Assembly: GCA_937888775.1 (NCBI GenBank)
Contig: CALAQT010000582.1
Location: forward strand, 1-27,731
Length of the DNA stretch: 27,731 bases
Reading direction: 5' to 3'
From: an uncultured Actinomycetes bacterium
Lineage (GTDB): Bacteria > Actinomycetota > Thermoleophilia > Solirubrobacterales > Solirubrobacteraceae
Part shown: positions 1-9,687 of the stretch, one piece after another
Position numbering within the stretch: the stretch's first letter is position 1
Layout of the letters: every line of letters begins with the position of its first letter
Program-made: the position numbers and the translations under genes
Notes under the pieces: generated by a model
Databases searched by the model: none
Told to the model about the DNA's origin: nothing
The model's input: the letters and a program-made list of their open reading frames with translations, nothing else

Positions 1-1
1 A

Positions 2-79
2 CTCGAGCACTTCGACGAGCTCAGCACGAGCGGCACCGCCCGCCACGGCAGGAACATGTCCAACTGGCGGACCGCGTGA
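2..79 (+). CDS. C-terminal end of an unknown protein, cut by the window edge
   Basis: An open frame enters from the left edge and stops with TGA at 77-79. Its last 25 residues include RHGRNMSNWRTA, a plausible coding tail rich in polar residues. I do not recognise the family. Nothing follows closely on the same strand, so no operon can be inferred. It could also be a chance open frame, since only 78 bases are visible. Confidence 0.35.
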   Translation, partial: LEHFDELSTSGTARHGRNMSNWRTA

Positions 80-612
80 GACCTCTCAGCAAGCGCCACG
101 CGCCGACCATTCGGACTCGACGGGAAACAGCCACCATACGCCGTTCGCGCTGAACGACTTCCGAGCGCGCCCATTGACGATCCGCCCACGCCTGCTTCCA
201 GCCGCGAGCGGGCACGCCGGCGATCAGGTCAGACGCGACGACGTTGGACGAATCTCGACAACACCAAGCGAGGGTCGGAACACGCCCGCTTTCGCTAGCC
301 CGAAGCGAGAGTTCTCCCGAGACGCTCCCGTGAGGCCCCTCGAAACCCAGAGGAGTCCCCTCGATGGGACGCTCTATCCGCCCCCTTTCCCCCGCCACCC
401 CCTGCCGGGTCTACGTCATCCCGCATGCCGTGGCGCTGTCAGTGCACGAAGGTGCACGATCCTCTAGCGCCGATTCGCCGTCCACCGAGGCACGCCCAGT
501 GCCGGCAGCCGGGAGCCAGTGACGGGACATGCGCTCAGTCACTCGCGGGGCCGAGAGCGCGCCTCAGCGCCACCAGCGTGGCCGGCTCGGTATCTCCGCC
601 TCCTCTGGAGAC
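80..612. other. 533-base stretch with no convincing gene
   Basis: Several frames stay open here because of the high GC content, but none shows a recognisable domain or a good ribosome binding site. The octamer CCCCTCGA occurs twice around 315-365, about 24 bases apart, near a purine-rich segment. I cannot assign it a function. Confidence 0.4.
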
Positions 613-1086
613 TCAGCCCCCTCGCGGACCCTCAGAAGCGCCTCCCCAGGCGCGTTGCGCTGGCGTCGCACGCAGAAAAAGAGGGGCGGGGTCACGGCTG
701 TGCGATGCCGCTGCGCCAAAGAGCACCAAGCGCCCAGGGACCTGAGAGTCCTCGTCGACCAAGCAGGCCGCGCATGCACGATGGTAGCCGTCTGCGATCT
801 GCAACCTGTCGCGGCCGTCATGGATGAGCAGAATCGGTGAGAGAGGTGTGCCACTGGCTATCTCCTCGAGCTTCTCGGCCACCTCGCTGCTCTGCTTGCG
901 CTTGAGCAGGGGCAACTGTGCGGCGCGCAGGATGTCCTTGGCTCGCCACACGCCGTCGGGCGGCTTGCGCAGAAGCTCCACGGCCTCGCTCAGCTCGTCG
1001 GGCGCCAGCAGGAGCGACAGGTAGCTTCTCGCCGCCGCATAGTCCTTCTCCTCCGGCTCACTGAGCCATTTCGGCTTCTTCGCCAT
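613..1086 (-). CDS. ParB/sulfiredoxin-fold-like conserved hypothetical protein
   Basis: The ATG at 1086 gives 157 aa; another ATG lies three codons upstream. The N-terminal 120 residues resemble a small family of actinobacterial and proteobacterial proteins that begin MAKKPKWL and carry a conserved KDILRAA..LPLL block and a DGYHR motif (here LQIADGYHRACA). The DGYHR segment recalls the ParB/Srx nucleotide-binding fold. No catalytic role is established, so I give none. Family members, as I recall them, end shortly after the segment matching VPGRLV. Here the frame runs on about 36 more residues with no resemblance, which suggests a 3' frameshift or rearrangement. It stands alone and is divergent from fur. 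The family match rests on recalled sequence patterns. Confidence 0.6.
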   Translation of the reverse strand: MAKKPKWLSEPEEKDYAAARSYLSLLLAPDELSEAVELLRKPPDGVWRAKDILRAAQLPLLKRKQSSEVAEKLEEIASGTPLSPILLIHDGRDRLQIADGYHRACAACLVDEDSQVPGRLVLFGAAASHSRDPAPLFLRATPAQRAWGGASEGPRGG

Positions 1087-1329
1087 CGCTCGCACAACGA
1101 TACGCGCAATCGGATCAGGACCGGGACGTATCGATTACGAGATAGACCGCGCTCGTGGTGCCCGGGGCTGGTAGAGGCTATCAGCGGCACGCCGCGGTTG
1201 GTGCGAGCGGAGCCTCATCGCTGGTAGCGCGCGAGTCTATCCGGCTCACCGGCGCTCGAGGGAGCCTGTCGTTTCTGGACTCGCACACGCCGCCAGACCT
1301 CCCCGGAGTCCGCAGACGGAGGGGAATAC

Positions 1330-4114
<2,785 letters not shown>

Positions 4115-4678
4115 GTGGTCACCCACCTTTTTGGGGAGGCCCAGTGGAGGTTCCGCTTGTTTTCGCACTAGCGTTGACGCCTGCCGTGGCCTGAGCAAGC
4201 GGCATCGAGCTCAACCCTGACCCGCGAGCCAAGACGCGCGAAGTGCCGCCCTTCGCGGTTTCGGCAGCAGCGGTGATCGACGGCCAGCCAGAACGCTGCA
4301 AGCAAGTGATGTTCATTCACGATCCCACGCGGAGACATGACGACGGCCGTGATTGCGTCGTCCACGATCTCCTCCCGCGCCACCAGCAGGCCGCCGGACT
4401 CGCTACGCCGTCGCAACTGCCCGACCAGCTCAGCGCGACGTCGATGTCAACAGCAGCTCATCCATGAAAAAGCCGGGCTGGAACGCCTCCGAGCAACAAA
4501 ACCTTACGCCGACGCTGCAAGAGCCGTCGCGATGCGCTCGTCGCAGCCCACTTGCGCGCGTGTCGCCACTCACTGGGGTTGCAATGTCGCCTACCGACCG
4601 GGGACCAAACGCCGTGCAAGGACTTTCGACGTTACGAGTGCCTCGCGATGGCTGCGCGGATGCGTGGAGATGTCGAAG
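4115..4678. other. 564-base stretch with no convincing gene
   Basis: The composition is slightly lower in GC than around it. One minus-strand frame (4168-4416) contains SGGLLVAREEIVDDAITAVV, which looks protein-like. It has only a TTG start, no family match and a poor C-terminal half, so it may be a remnant. A plus-strand frame across 4337-5344 is an antisense shadow. Confidence 0.35.
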
Positions 4679-4906
4679 TCAGCAGATTTCTCCCGCCCGA
4701 CCGAGCGCGGAGACCAGTCGCTGCCACTGGTTGACTCCGACCAGGGCGGTCAACAGCAGGAACCACGGAGACACCAGAGCCGCAAGCGCGGCGCTGGCGA
4801 GCGTCACGCTGCCCGCGAGCGCGAACAGCACACGCTCCAGCGGCCAGCGGGACGGGCCCGTGCCGGTGCCGTTTGTCGCCGGACGGCTGCACGCGGTCGT
4901 ACTCAT
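4679..4906 (-). CDS. Small YgaP-like (DUF2892-type) membrane protein
   Basis: The protein is 75 aa with two closely spaced hydrophobic segments (ERVLFALAGSVTLASAALAA and SPWFLLLTALVGVNQW). The pattern of an ER-x-x-x-AG first helix and a WFLL..VG-NQW second helix is that of the DUF2892/YgaP transmembrane family, which is often found beside rhodanese and other sulfur-relay genes. It lies 21 bases downstream of the DsrE gene on the same strand, so the two probably form one transcript. After GVNQW the usual ending with a conserved Cys-Pro is absent and replaced by QRLVSALGRAGEIC. The tail may be diverged or frameshifted. Start choice is uncertain within the first 10 codons. Confidence 0.65.
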   Translation of the reverse strand: MSTTACSRPATNGTGTGPSRWPLERVLFALAGSVTLASAALAALVSPWFLLLTALVGVNQWQRLVSALGRAGEIC

Positions 4907-4927
4907 CGGTTCAGTCCTCCTCGAGTC

Positions 4928-5302
4928 TCAGTAGCTGAAGACGGTTGCGTCGCCGTCCCCGATCCAGTCCCAGAGCGCGCTGGCGCCCCCGATCCGCGCG
5001 CCCGAGACGACCGCGTGCTCGTCCAGGCGACGGGCGTTGAAGCAGATCGGGCAGAGCAGCAGGTCGCCGCCGCCCTCCACGAACTGATCGAACAGCCTTG
5101 CCACGGGAGGCGAGCCGGCCGACTCGACCGCCTGTGCGTAGCCCGGCAGGCCGAGCCGCACGGCCTCCTTGGTCGCGAACATCGCCACGGGCCGCCCACG
5201 TTCGAGTGCCGCAGTCGCGACCAGGAAGGCGACGGTCACGCGGTCGGCATCCTCGTGTCCGGTCGCCAGGTTGATGACCACCTTGCCCGTTCCGTCCGTC
5301 AT
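4928..5302 (-). CDS. DsrE-family protein
   Basis: This 124-aa cytoplasmic protein is of the DsrE/DsrF/TusD fold. Relatives bind or relay sulfur (persulfide) or act as small redox partners. Visible family features are an N-terminal beta strand followed by a glycine/aspartate turn (KVVINLATGHEDADRV), AFLVATAALERGRPVAMFATKEAV, and the cysteine pair in LLLCPICFNAR, where a persulfide could form. It heads a two-gene unit with the YgaP-like membrane protein, a pairing that suggests a sulfur or redox role at the membrane. A G-rich run 5-10 bases before ATG 5302 serves as ribosome binding site. The dyad just upstream is a likely operator. The exact substrate cannot be read from the sequence. Confidence 0.8.
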   Translation of the reverse strand: MTDGTGKVVINLATGHEDADRVTVAFLVATAALERGRPVAMFATKEAVRLGLPGYAQAVESAGSPPVARLFDQFVEGGGDLLLCPICFNARRLDEHAVVSGARIGGASALWDWIGDGDATVFSY

Positions 5303-5321
5303 CGAAGCCCCCCATTTATTG

Positions 5322-5339
5322 TGGGTGACTCACCACCCA
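5322..5339. promoter_or_regulatory. 18-bp dyad between dsrE-like gene and TetR stub (candidate operator)
   Basis: TGGGTG-N6-CACCCA forms a perfect 6+6 dyad. Inside it is an 11-bp palindrome, GGTGACTCACC (5324-5334). The heptamer CCCATTT also occurs on both sides (5311-5317 and 5336-5342). It lies 20 bases upstream of the DsrE start, where a TetR-type repressor would bind, and a TetR C-terminal fragment starts directly on the other side. Confidence 0.5.
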
Positions 5340-5344
5340 TTTAG

Positions 5345-5683
5345 ACTGCGGCCACTATATTGCTGGCCATCGCGCTGGCGCTGCTGTTCGCTCGCGAACT
5401 TCTCGCCGGCGACGCGGCCACCAGGGGGCTGATATTGGACGCGTCCGTGCCATGTATCGAGGAGGTCGCCGCGATCCTGCGGGCAGGGATCGCTCGCGGC
5501 GAGATCGCGGACGACGCACCCTGCGATCGGCTCGCGCTCATGTTCATCATGCTCAGCAACATGCTGCTCCTGCAGGGCGCCGCGAGCGACTGGCCGACAA
5601 TGCGGTCGCTGCCAAAGCTGGCGGCAGGCCTGTTCCTCGACGGCCTAGCGTCCGCGCCGAGCCAGGGCGCTCCGGCTACCTGA
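5345..5683 (+). pseudogene. C-terminal fragment of a TetR-family regulator
   Basis: The frame opens after a stop at 5342-5344; a TTG at 5360 would give 107 aa. The sequence matches the ligand-binding half of TetR/AcrR regulators: a helical RGLILDAS...AAILRAGIARGEI stretch, then LALMFIMLSNMLLLQGAASDW and a closing PKLAAGLFLDGL. The N-terminal helix-turn-helix is absent, and its place is taken by the promoter region of the DsrE gene. The regulator therefore probably lost its DNA-binding half by a deletion that brought its body next to the operator. It could still make a dimerising fragment, but this is unlikely to be functional. Confidence 0.6.
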
Positions 5684-5728
5684 CGCTCCGGGCGCTCGCG
5701 GCCAGCGGGGCAGACGTCCCCCCTGCGA

Positions 5729-6007
5729 TCAGCCCGCGGGAGCGTCGCAGCCGTACAGATGCTCGCGCAGTTGGTCGCAGCGCTCGTCCGACCAGCGCCC
5801 GCTGGTCTCCAGGGACTCGATCAGCTCTTCGGCCGCTCGCAGCACCTGCTGACGCTCGGGCTCGCCGAAGAGGAGAGCATCGGCGGCTTCCAGGAGCCGC
5901 GCCCGCTCGCTCGCGTGCAGCTTGGTGGAACCCTGGCTGTCGATCGTCTCCAGCAGCGCCGTGTAGTGGGCGCCACGCGCGGTCATCGGCTGGGCGGCGG
6001 TCATCAT
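5729..6007 (-). CDS. Small helical conserved hypothetical protein
   Basis: The 92-aa protein has no signal peptide or membrane segment. The middle is strongly helical and charged (ERARLLEAADALLFGEPERQ, then AAEELIESLETSGRW). It ends with a CDQLREHLYGC segment holding two cysteines eight residues apart. I have an impression of similar proteins in Solirubrobacterales but cannot name a family. ATGs at codons 1, 2 and 8 compete as starts. It follows the secreted-protein pseudogene on the same strand by 59 bases. A near-copy of its last 40 bases is found at about 7214-7260. Confidence 0.55.
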   Translation of the reverse strand: MMTAAQPMTARGAHYTALLETIDSQGSTKLHASERARLLEAADALLFGEPERQQVLRAAEELIESLETSGRWSDERCDQLREHLYGCDAPAG

Positions 6008-6066
6008 CGTCCCCCCACGTTAGCCGCCCTCGCGCGACGCTCCGTGCTGGAGGCGTCGCGAGGCCG

Positions 6067-7161
6067 CTAGCCGCTGAGGTGGAAGGGCATCGGGGCCGAG
6101 GTGCTTCCGCCGGGGGCGGTCACCTGGCCCTGGTAGGTGTCCGTGTAGTTGCCGGTGTGGCTCAGCTCGATGTTGAGCCCCGGCGGAAACGCGGAAACGG
6201 CTGGTTTGCAGGGAGATCGACGCGGAAGTACACGGAGTTCTGGGCGCCGCCTCCGTAGCCGCCCACCTGGCAGGTGGGCGTGGGGTCGCAGTTGGTGAAC
6301 CGCGTACCCTGCGGCGCCCAGACGGCGATCCCCGAGACGGCCCGGTTGAGCTCGCCCGTGATGCTGATTCGCGAGGCGTCGCCTTCGGCGTTGGTCGTGC
6401 CGCCGAACACGCCGCTGAACGCGGCCGGCGCGGGGGTCGCCCCGGGGTTGAGCCACCTGAACAGCAGTTCGTCGGCCGCCATCGCTTCTTCGGAGCACAC
6501 CTGGACCGCCTGTTCGAAGATTCTTGGGCCGCCTCGGCGGAGATGCCCGTGGGCCCGGCGACCTCCACGAGCTCGGCACGGGTGAAATGGAGTGCGACGC
6601 GGCTGCCTCCTGGACAGCCCACGAGATGTCCGCTCGCGGTGGCGGTGAGGACGTCTTCGTGGAGTTCCGCGGTCACGATCACAGTGTCCTCTTCTTCGGT
6701 GTTGGCTTCGAAGCTCGCGGCGGTGTCCTGCGCGGCGTGGGCCGAGGCCTGGTGAGCCCGCGGAATCGCAGCGCCGGTCCGAGGGTTGAAGATCGCCACG
6801 GCGGCAACGAATGTCGCGGAGCTGCCAGTCTGGGCGACCAGTCGCGCCACGCCGGCCGTTGTCGAGGTCACTCGCTTGCCCCCGACGAGGACTATGACCG
6901 AGCGCGCCAGCCGACCACGGTTGCGGAGGCGGAACTTCAGGACGCGTTGTGCGCGGTGGAACCGGGGACGAGCTTCACGCGCAGCACCACTCGCGCGATC
7001 GTGAGATCGCCTGCAGCGGGCAGCTTGACCCTCAACGAGGCCACGCGCGCGTGACGCCTCGCCGCGGCTGGGGCTGCGGGCAGCGTCATGAGCCCGCATG
7101 TGAGCGCGACGAGCACGATCGCGGCCCAGCACGGTCGACGGCGCGGCTGCGTCAGTTCCAT
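6067..7161 (-). pseudogene. Secreted protein gene broken by three single-base frameshifts
   Basis: Reading from ATG 7161, the protein starts with a Sec-type signal peptide (CWAAIVLVALTCGLMTLP then an Ala-rich cleavage region). The sequence then continues sensibly only by changing frame three times, near 6945-6955, 6505-6520 and 6190-6215. Each change is equivalent to one missing base. The pieces are RVLKFRLRNRGRLARSVIVL (second frame), EEAMAADELLFRWLNPGATP and TFTNCDPTP-type Cys-containing text (third frame), and LNIELSHTGNYTDTYQG ending in FHLSG (fourth piece). Restored, it would be about 365 aa and extracellular. The middle contains a Gly/Thr-rich, beta-type region with cysteines. I do not recognise the family. 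Its place behind the pilin-like genes suggests a surface or secreted partner. Either the gene is decayed or the assembly has homopolymer-type errors. Confidence 0.55.
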
Positions 7162-7182
7162 GGGTGTGCCCTACCACCTTCA

Positions 7183-7209
7183 GCCCGCCCAAGTCAACTC
7201 CGGGCGGGC
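7183..7209 (-). terminator. GC-rich hairpin after the pilin-like operon
   Basis: GCCCGCCC and GGGCGGGC form a perfect 8-bp stem with an 11-base loop, between the PilX-like stop and the secreted-protein start. There is no T-run, so it may be a weak terminator or an RNA-stabilising stem. Confidence 0.4.
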
Positions 7210-7213
7210 GGCC

Positions 7214-7260
7214 CCGGAGATCAGCCCGCCATGAGCGCCGCAGCCGTACGGATGGTGCTT
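7214..7260 (-). repeat. Partial copy of the 3' end of the 92-aa gene
   Basis: The segment around GTACGGCTGCGGCGCTC...GGCGGGCTGATC closely matches the end of the small helical gene at about 5726-5770 (GTACGGCTGCGACGCTC...GCGGGCTGATC). It encodes nothing by itself here. It looks like the leftover of a tandem or duplicated copy. Confidence 0.5.
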
Positions 7261-7267
7261 CGGGGGG

Positions 7268-8905
7268 CTAGGGCTTGGTCGCGAGCGTCGCGTGCTGGAT
7301 GATCCAGGCGGCGCGAATCGGGTTGAGGAAGTGGGGTGGCTCCTCGGCGAGCAGGCGGTTGTCGTACTTCAGGTTGTACGGGTAGCCGTTGACGACGCTG
7401 CTGCCTTCGAAGAACCCGGTCATACCGTTGCTGAAGAGCCCGGCGATCGCGCCGTTGACGTTGAGAAGCCCGAGGCTCGCGGCGCCGCAGTCGTAGTTGT
7501 CCACGACGATCGAGTGTTTGAGCGCGAGGATCGCCGCGTCGATCAACGGTTCTTTGAGGTCTCCCGCGGCGTTTGACGACGAGCTGCAGCTTCGCTGCGA
7601 GGTCCCGCGGCTGCCTGACAGGGGGTGGTAGATGCGCACGAAGTTGTTCGCGATCAGCCCGAGCATGACGGTCCCGGTGGGTGTTCCTTCGGAGTTGTGT
7701 GGCCCGATCAGGTTGCCGTTGATGATGACGTCGTTCTGCGCCGCGATCGTCAGCGATTCGCTGTATTCGCCACGGACGTAGACGTTTCCGCAGGTTGCGT
7801 CTTCGGTATAGCCCGGCTTTGGTCCGAACGGGGAGTAGGGTTTGCTGCACCCGCCGGCAACGTAGATCAGGTGGCCTTTCGGAAACGCGACGTTTGGTTC
7901 GGATACGCCACCGCGGATGACCGTCATCTTGTTGCCTTCCAGCACGATTTCGGTCTTGTTCGCGTATTCGTTGCGTCCTTCGATGTGCTGGAGTTCTTCG
8001 TCACCCGGCGGGGGTTCGAGTTCCGGGACTTCTTTGACGGGAATGTGCGTGCCGACCCATTCGGGGTTGGCTTCGGACGGGCAGCCCTCGTTTGAGAAGC
8101 CTTCGCCCGCCGGTTCGCCGCGGCTTCCGAATTCGATGCGGTCGGAGGCGGTCCGCCCGAGCGTGGGTCTGCCGCAGATCCCGGCGTGGTCTTCGGTGTG
8201 TATCGGGCCGTTGATCGATTCTCCGGTCACAAAGAAGTTCGTGGAAGTGCATTCGCCGTTCCCTTCGGGCCTTTTCGGCCAGAACGCACCGCACTGCGAT
8301 TTGATCGGTTCACCGTAGGCGACGGGATCGAACGTTTCGTACTTGGTGAACCACACGTAGCTGACAAAGTTGACGTTCTTGAACGTGGCCACGATCGATC
8401 GCGACTCGTTGCCCGCATAGCCGGTTGACTCGATGCGGAACGTGCCCGCCGCTGCGCCGGTCGTTTCGATCATCGTTTCGGAGAGGCGGTTGACGTCGCA
8501 TTTCTTGTCGGTGGAGGGCGCACTGGCCGCAGTCAGCAGCTGGATCGCATACTGCTCTTCCGGCTTTTCGCCGATCGAGCCCGGGATCGTCGCGCGGTTG
8601 GCGGTCGAGCCTTCCTGGTTGAGCGCCGCGTTGGCGGGGGTCGGTGAGGTGCAGTAGCTGAGGTAGTTGCTGTCGCGGGTGATGTGGTACAGGTAGTCGT
8701 CGATCCCCGCCTGCGCCGCGTAGTAGGCCTTCTTGGAGTTTGTGTCGAGGCCGGTCAGGCGAATCTCCCCCTGGGAGGAGGTGAACGCTGCCACCAGCAG
8801 CAGGGAGGTCACGAGCATGATGCCGATGACGATGATCATCGAGATGCCCTCCTCGGCGGCGAGCGGTCGCAGGCGGTGGCGAAGTGAGGGGCGGCTGGAT
8901 CTCAT
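7268..8905 (-). CDS. PilX-like pilus assembly protein
   Basis: This 545-aa protein is anchored by a prepilin-like N-terminus. After a short basic leader comes EEG|ISMIIVIGIMLVTSLLLVA, one hydrophobic helix typical of PilX/type IV pilus minor components. The rest would be outside the membrane. Residues around 40-70 (YYAAQAGIDDYLYHI) continue the pilin alpha helix, as in PilX-N proteins. The C-terminal half has repeating strand-like units (CGNVYVRGEYSESLTIAA, DVIINGNLIG, LGLLNVNGAIAGLFSNG) that suggest a right-handed beta-helix of the DUF4900/bactofilin-like kind. Many cysteines could form disulfides. The start ATG overlaps the stop of the upstream gene (ATGA), so translation is coupled. Function: probable minor pilin or fibre component. 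Confidence 0.75.
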   Translation of the reverse strand: MRSSRPSLRHRLRPLAAEEGISMIIVIGIMLVTSLLLVAAFTSSQGEIRLTGLDTNSKKAYYAAQAGIDDYLYHITRDSNYLSYCTSPTPANAALNQEGSTANRATIPGSIGEKPEEQYAIQLLTAASAPSTDKKCDVNRLSETMIETTGAAAGTFRIESTGYAGNESRSIVATFKNVNFVSYVWFTKYETFDPVAYGEPIKSQCGAFWPKRPEGNGECTSTNFFVTGESINGPIHTEDHAGICGRPTLGRTASDRIEFGSRGEPAGEGFSNEGCPSEANPEWVGTHIPVKEVPELEPPPGDEELQHIEGRNEYANKTEIVLEGNKMTVIRGGVSEPNVAFPKGHLIYVAGGCSKPYSPFGPKPGYTEDATCGNVYVRGEYSESLTIAAQNDVIINGNLIGPHNSEGTPTGTVMLGLIANNFVRIYHPLSGSRGTSQRSCSSSSNAAGDLKEPLIDAAILALKHSIVVDNYDCGAASLGLLNVNGAIAGLFSNGMTGFFEGSSVVNGYPYNLKYDNRLLAEEPPHFLNPIRAAWIIQHATLATKP

Positions 8906-9687
8906 GCGCAGGGGAGGTTGGGGAGGGTCGAGGATTCGGAGGCCGGCGTGAGGCGCAGGATCGCGGTGTCTTCCAGCGGTAGCGGGCGATCGTTGCCGAA
9001 GCCTTTCGTTTCAGTGCCTTCGGGGGTGGCCGTGAAGTTGATTGCGACCTTGACGACCAGCTTGGATTCTTCGGTCGTGAGGGTCGCGAGTGCGGCTGGG
9101 TTGAGGATGCCGTAGAGCGGTTCTAGGTCTTTCGTCCCGTAGTAGCGGTAGTAGCTGAAGACGGGGATCGGTTTGGGCGTCGGTTCTTCGGTCTGCGACT
9201 GCTTGACGCCCGTCAGCAGCAGCGCTTTGGTCGGCGTGGCCGATTCGTTGAACGTGTATCCGGGAGCGGTGCCGCCGGCCGGCCAGGACTTCTCCGTGAG
9301 CGAGCCGGTGGCTTTGCCCGCCGGTTCGGTGAAGATCACTTCGTGCAGTTCCACGTTCGTGGAGCTCGCGGTGGTGCCGCTCGCGCTGATGTAGCGCAAC
9401 GTCGTGGCGCTGCTGCCGGAGCGGATCGGGGCGACGCCGGGCGCGACGCACGAGGAGTGCAGTTCGAGCATCAGCCGTTCCATGACGGTGCGCCCAGCCT
9501 GCTGGACGTGGACGCGTTCGGTCGTGCGGGCGACGTCGCGAGTCGTGAATTCGAGGAACGTGAATGCGGTGAGGACGACGATCATCGTCAACACCATCGA
9601 GACCAGGACCTCGACGAGCGTGTAGCCGGCGGTGCCGGACAGTGCGGGCCGCGGGCCGGGGGTGGGGGTTGGGAGCTGCGTCACCAT
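8902..9687 (-). CDS. Pseudopilin with class III/II prepilin signal (GspJ/PilW-like)
   Basis: The protein is 261 aa from ATG 9687. After a 21-residue Pro-rich leader it has a textbook prepilin cleavage site, G|YTLVEVLVSMVLT, with Glu at position +5 as needed for assembly. A hydrophobic helix follows, MIVVLTAFTFLEF. The exported part contains one cysteine pair candidate (SSCVAPG near residue 80 and the final PNLPC). Size and layout fit minor pseudopilins of the GspJ/PilW class. Its ATG lies inside the end of the upstream gene (7-base overlap ATGGTGA), and its own stop overlaps the PilX-like start. The three genes are therefore one tightly coupled unit. A longer upstream frame exists but lacks pilin features. 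Confidence 0.8.
   Translation of the reverse strand: MVTQLPTPTPGPRPALSGTAGYTLVEVLVSMVLTMIVVLTAFTFLEFTTRDVARTTERVHVQQAGRTVMERLMLELHSSCVAPGVAPIRSGSSATTLRYISASGTTASSTNVELHEVIFTEPAGKATGSLTEKSWPAGGTAPGYTFNESATPTKALLLTGVKQSQTEEPTPKPIPVFSYYRYYGTKDLEPLYGILNPAALATLTTEESKLVVKVAINFTATPEGTETKGFGNDRPLPLEDTAILRLTPASESSTLPNLPCA

Noticed and set aside
4337..5344. 335-aa plus-strand frame
   Set aside because: It lies antisense to the DsrE and YgaP-like genes, has no domain and an Arg/Ala-rich composition.
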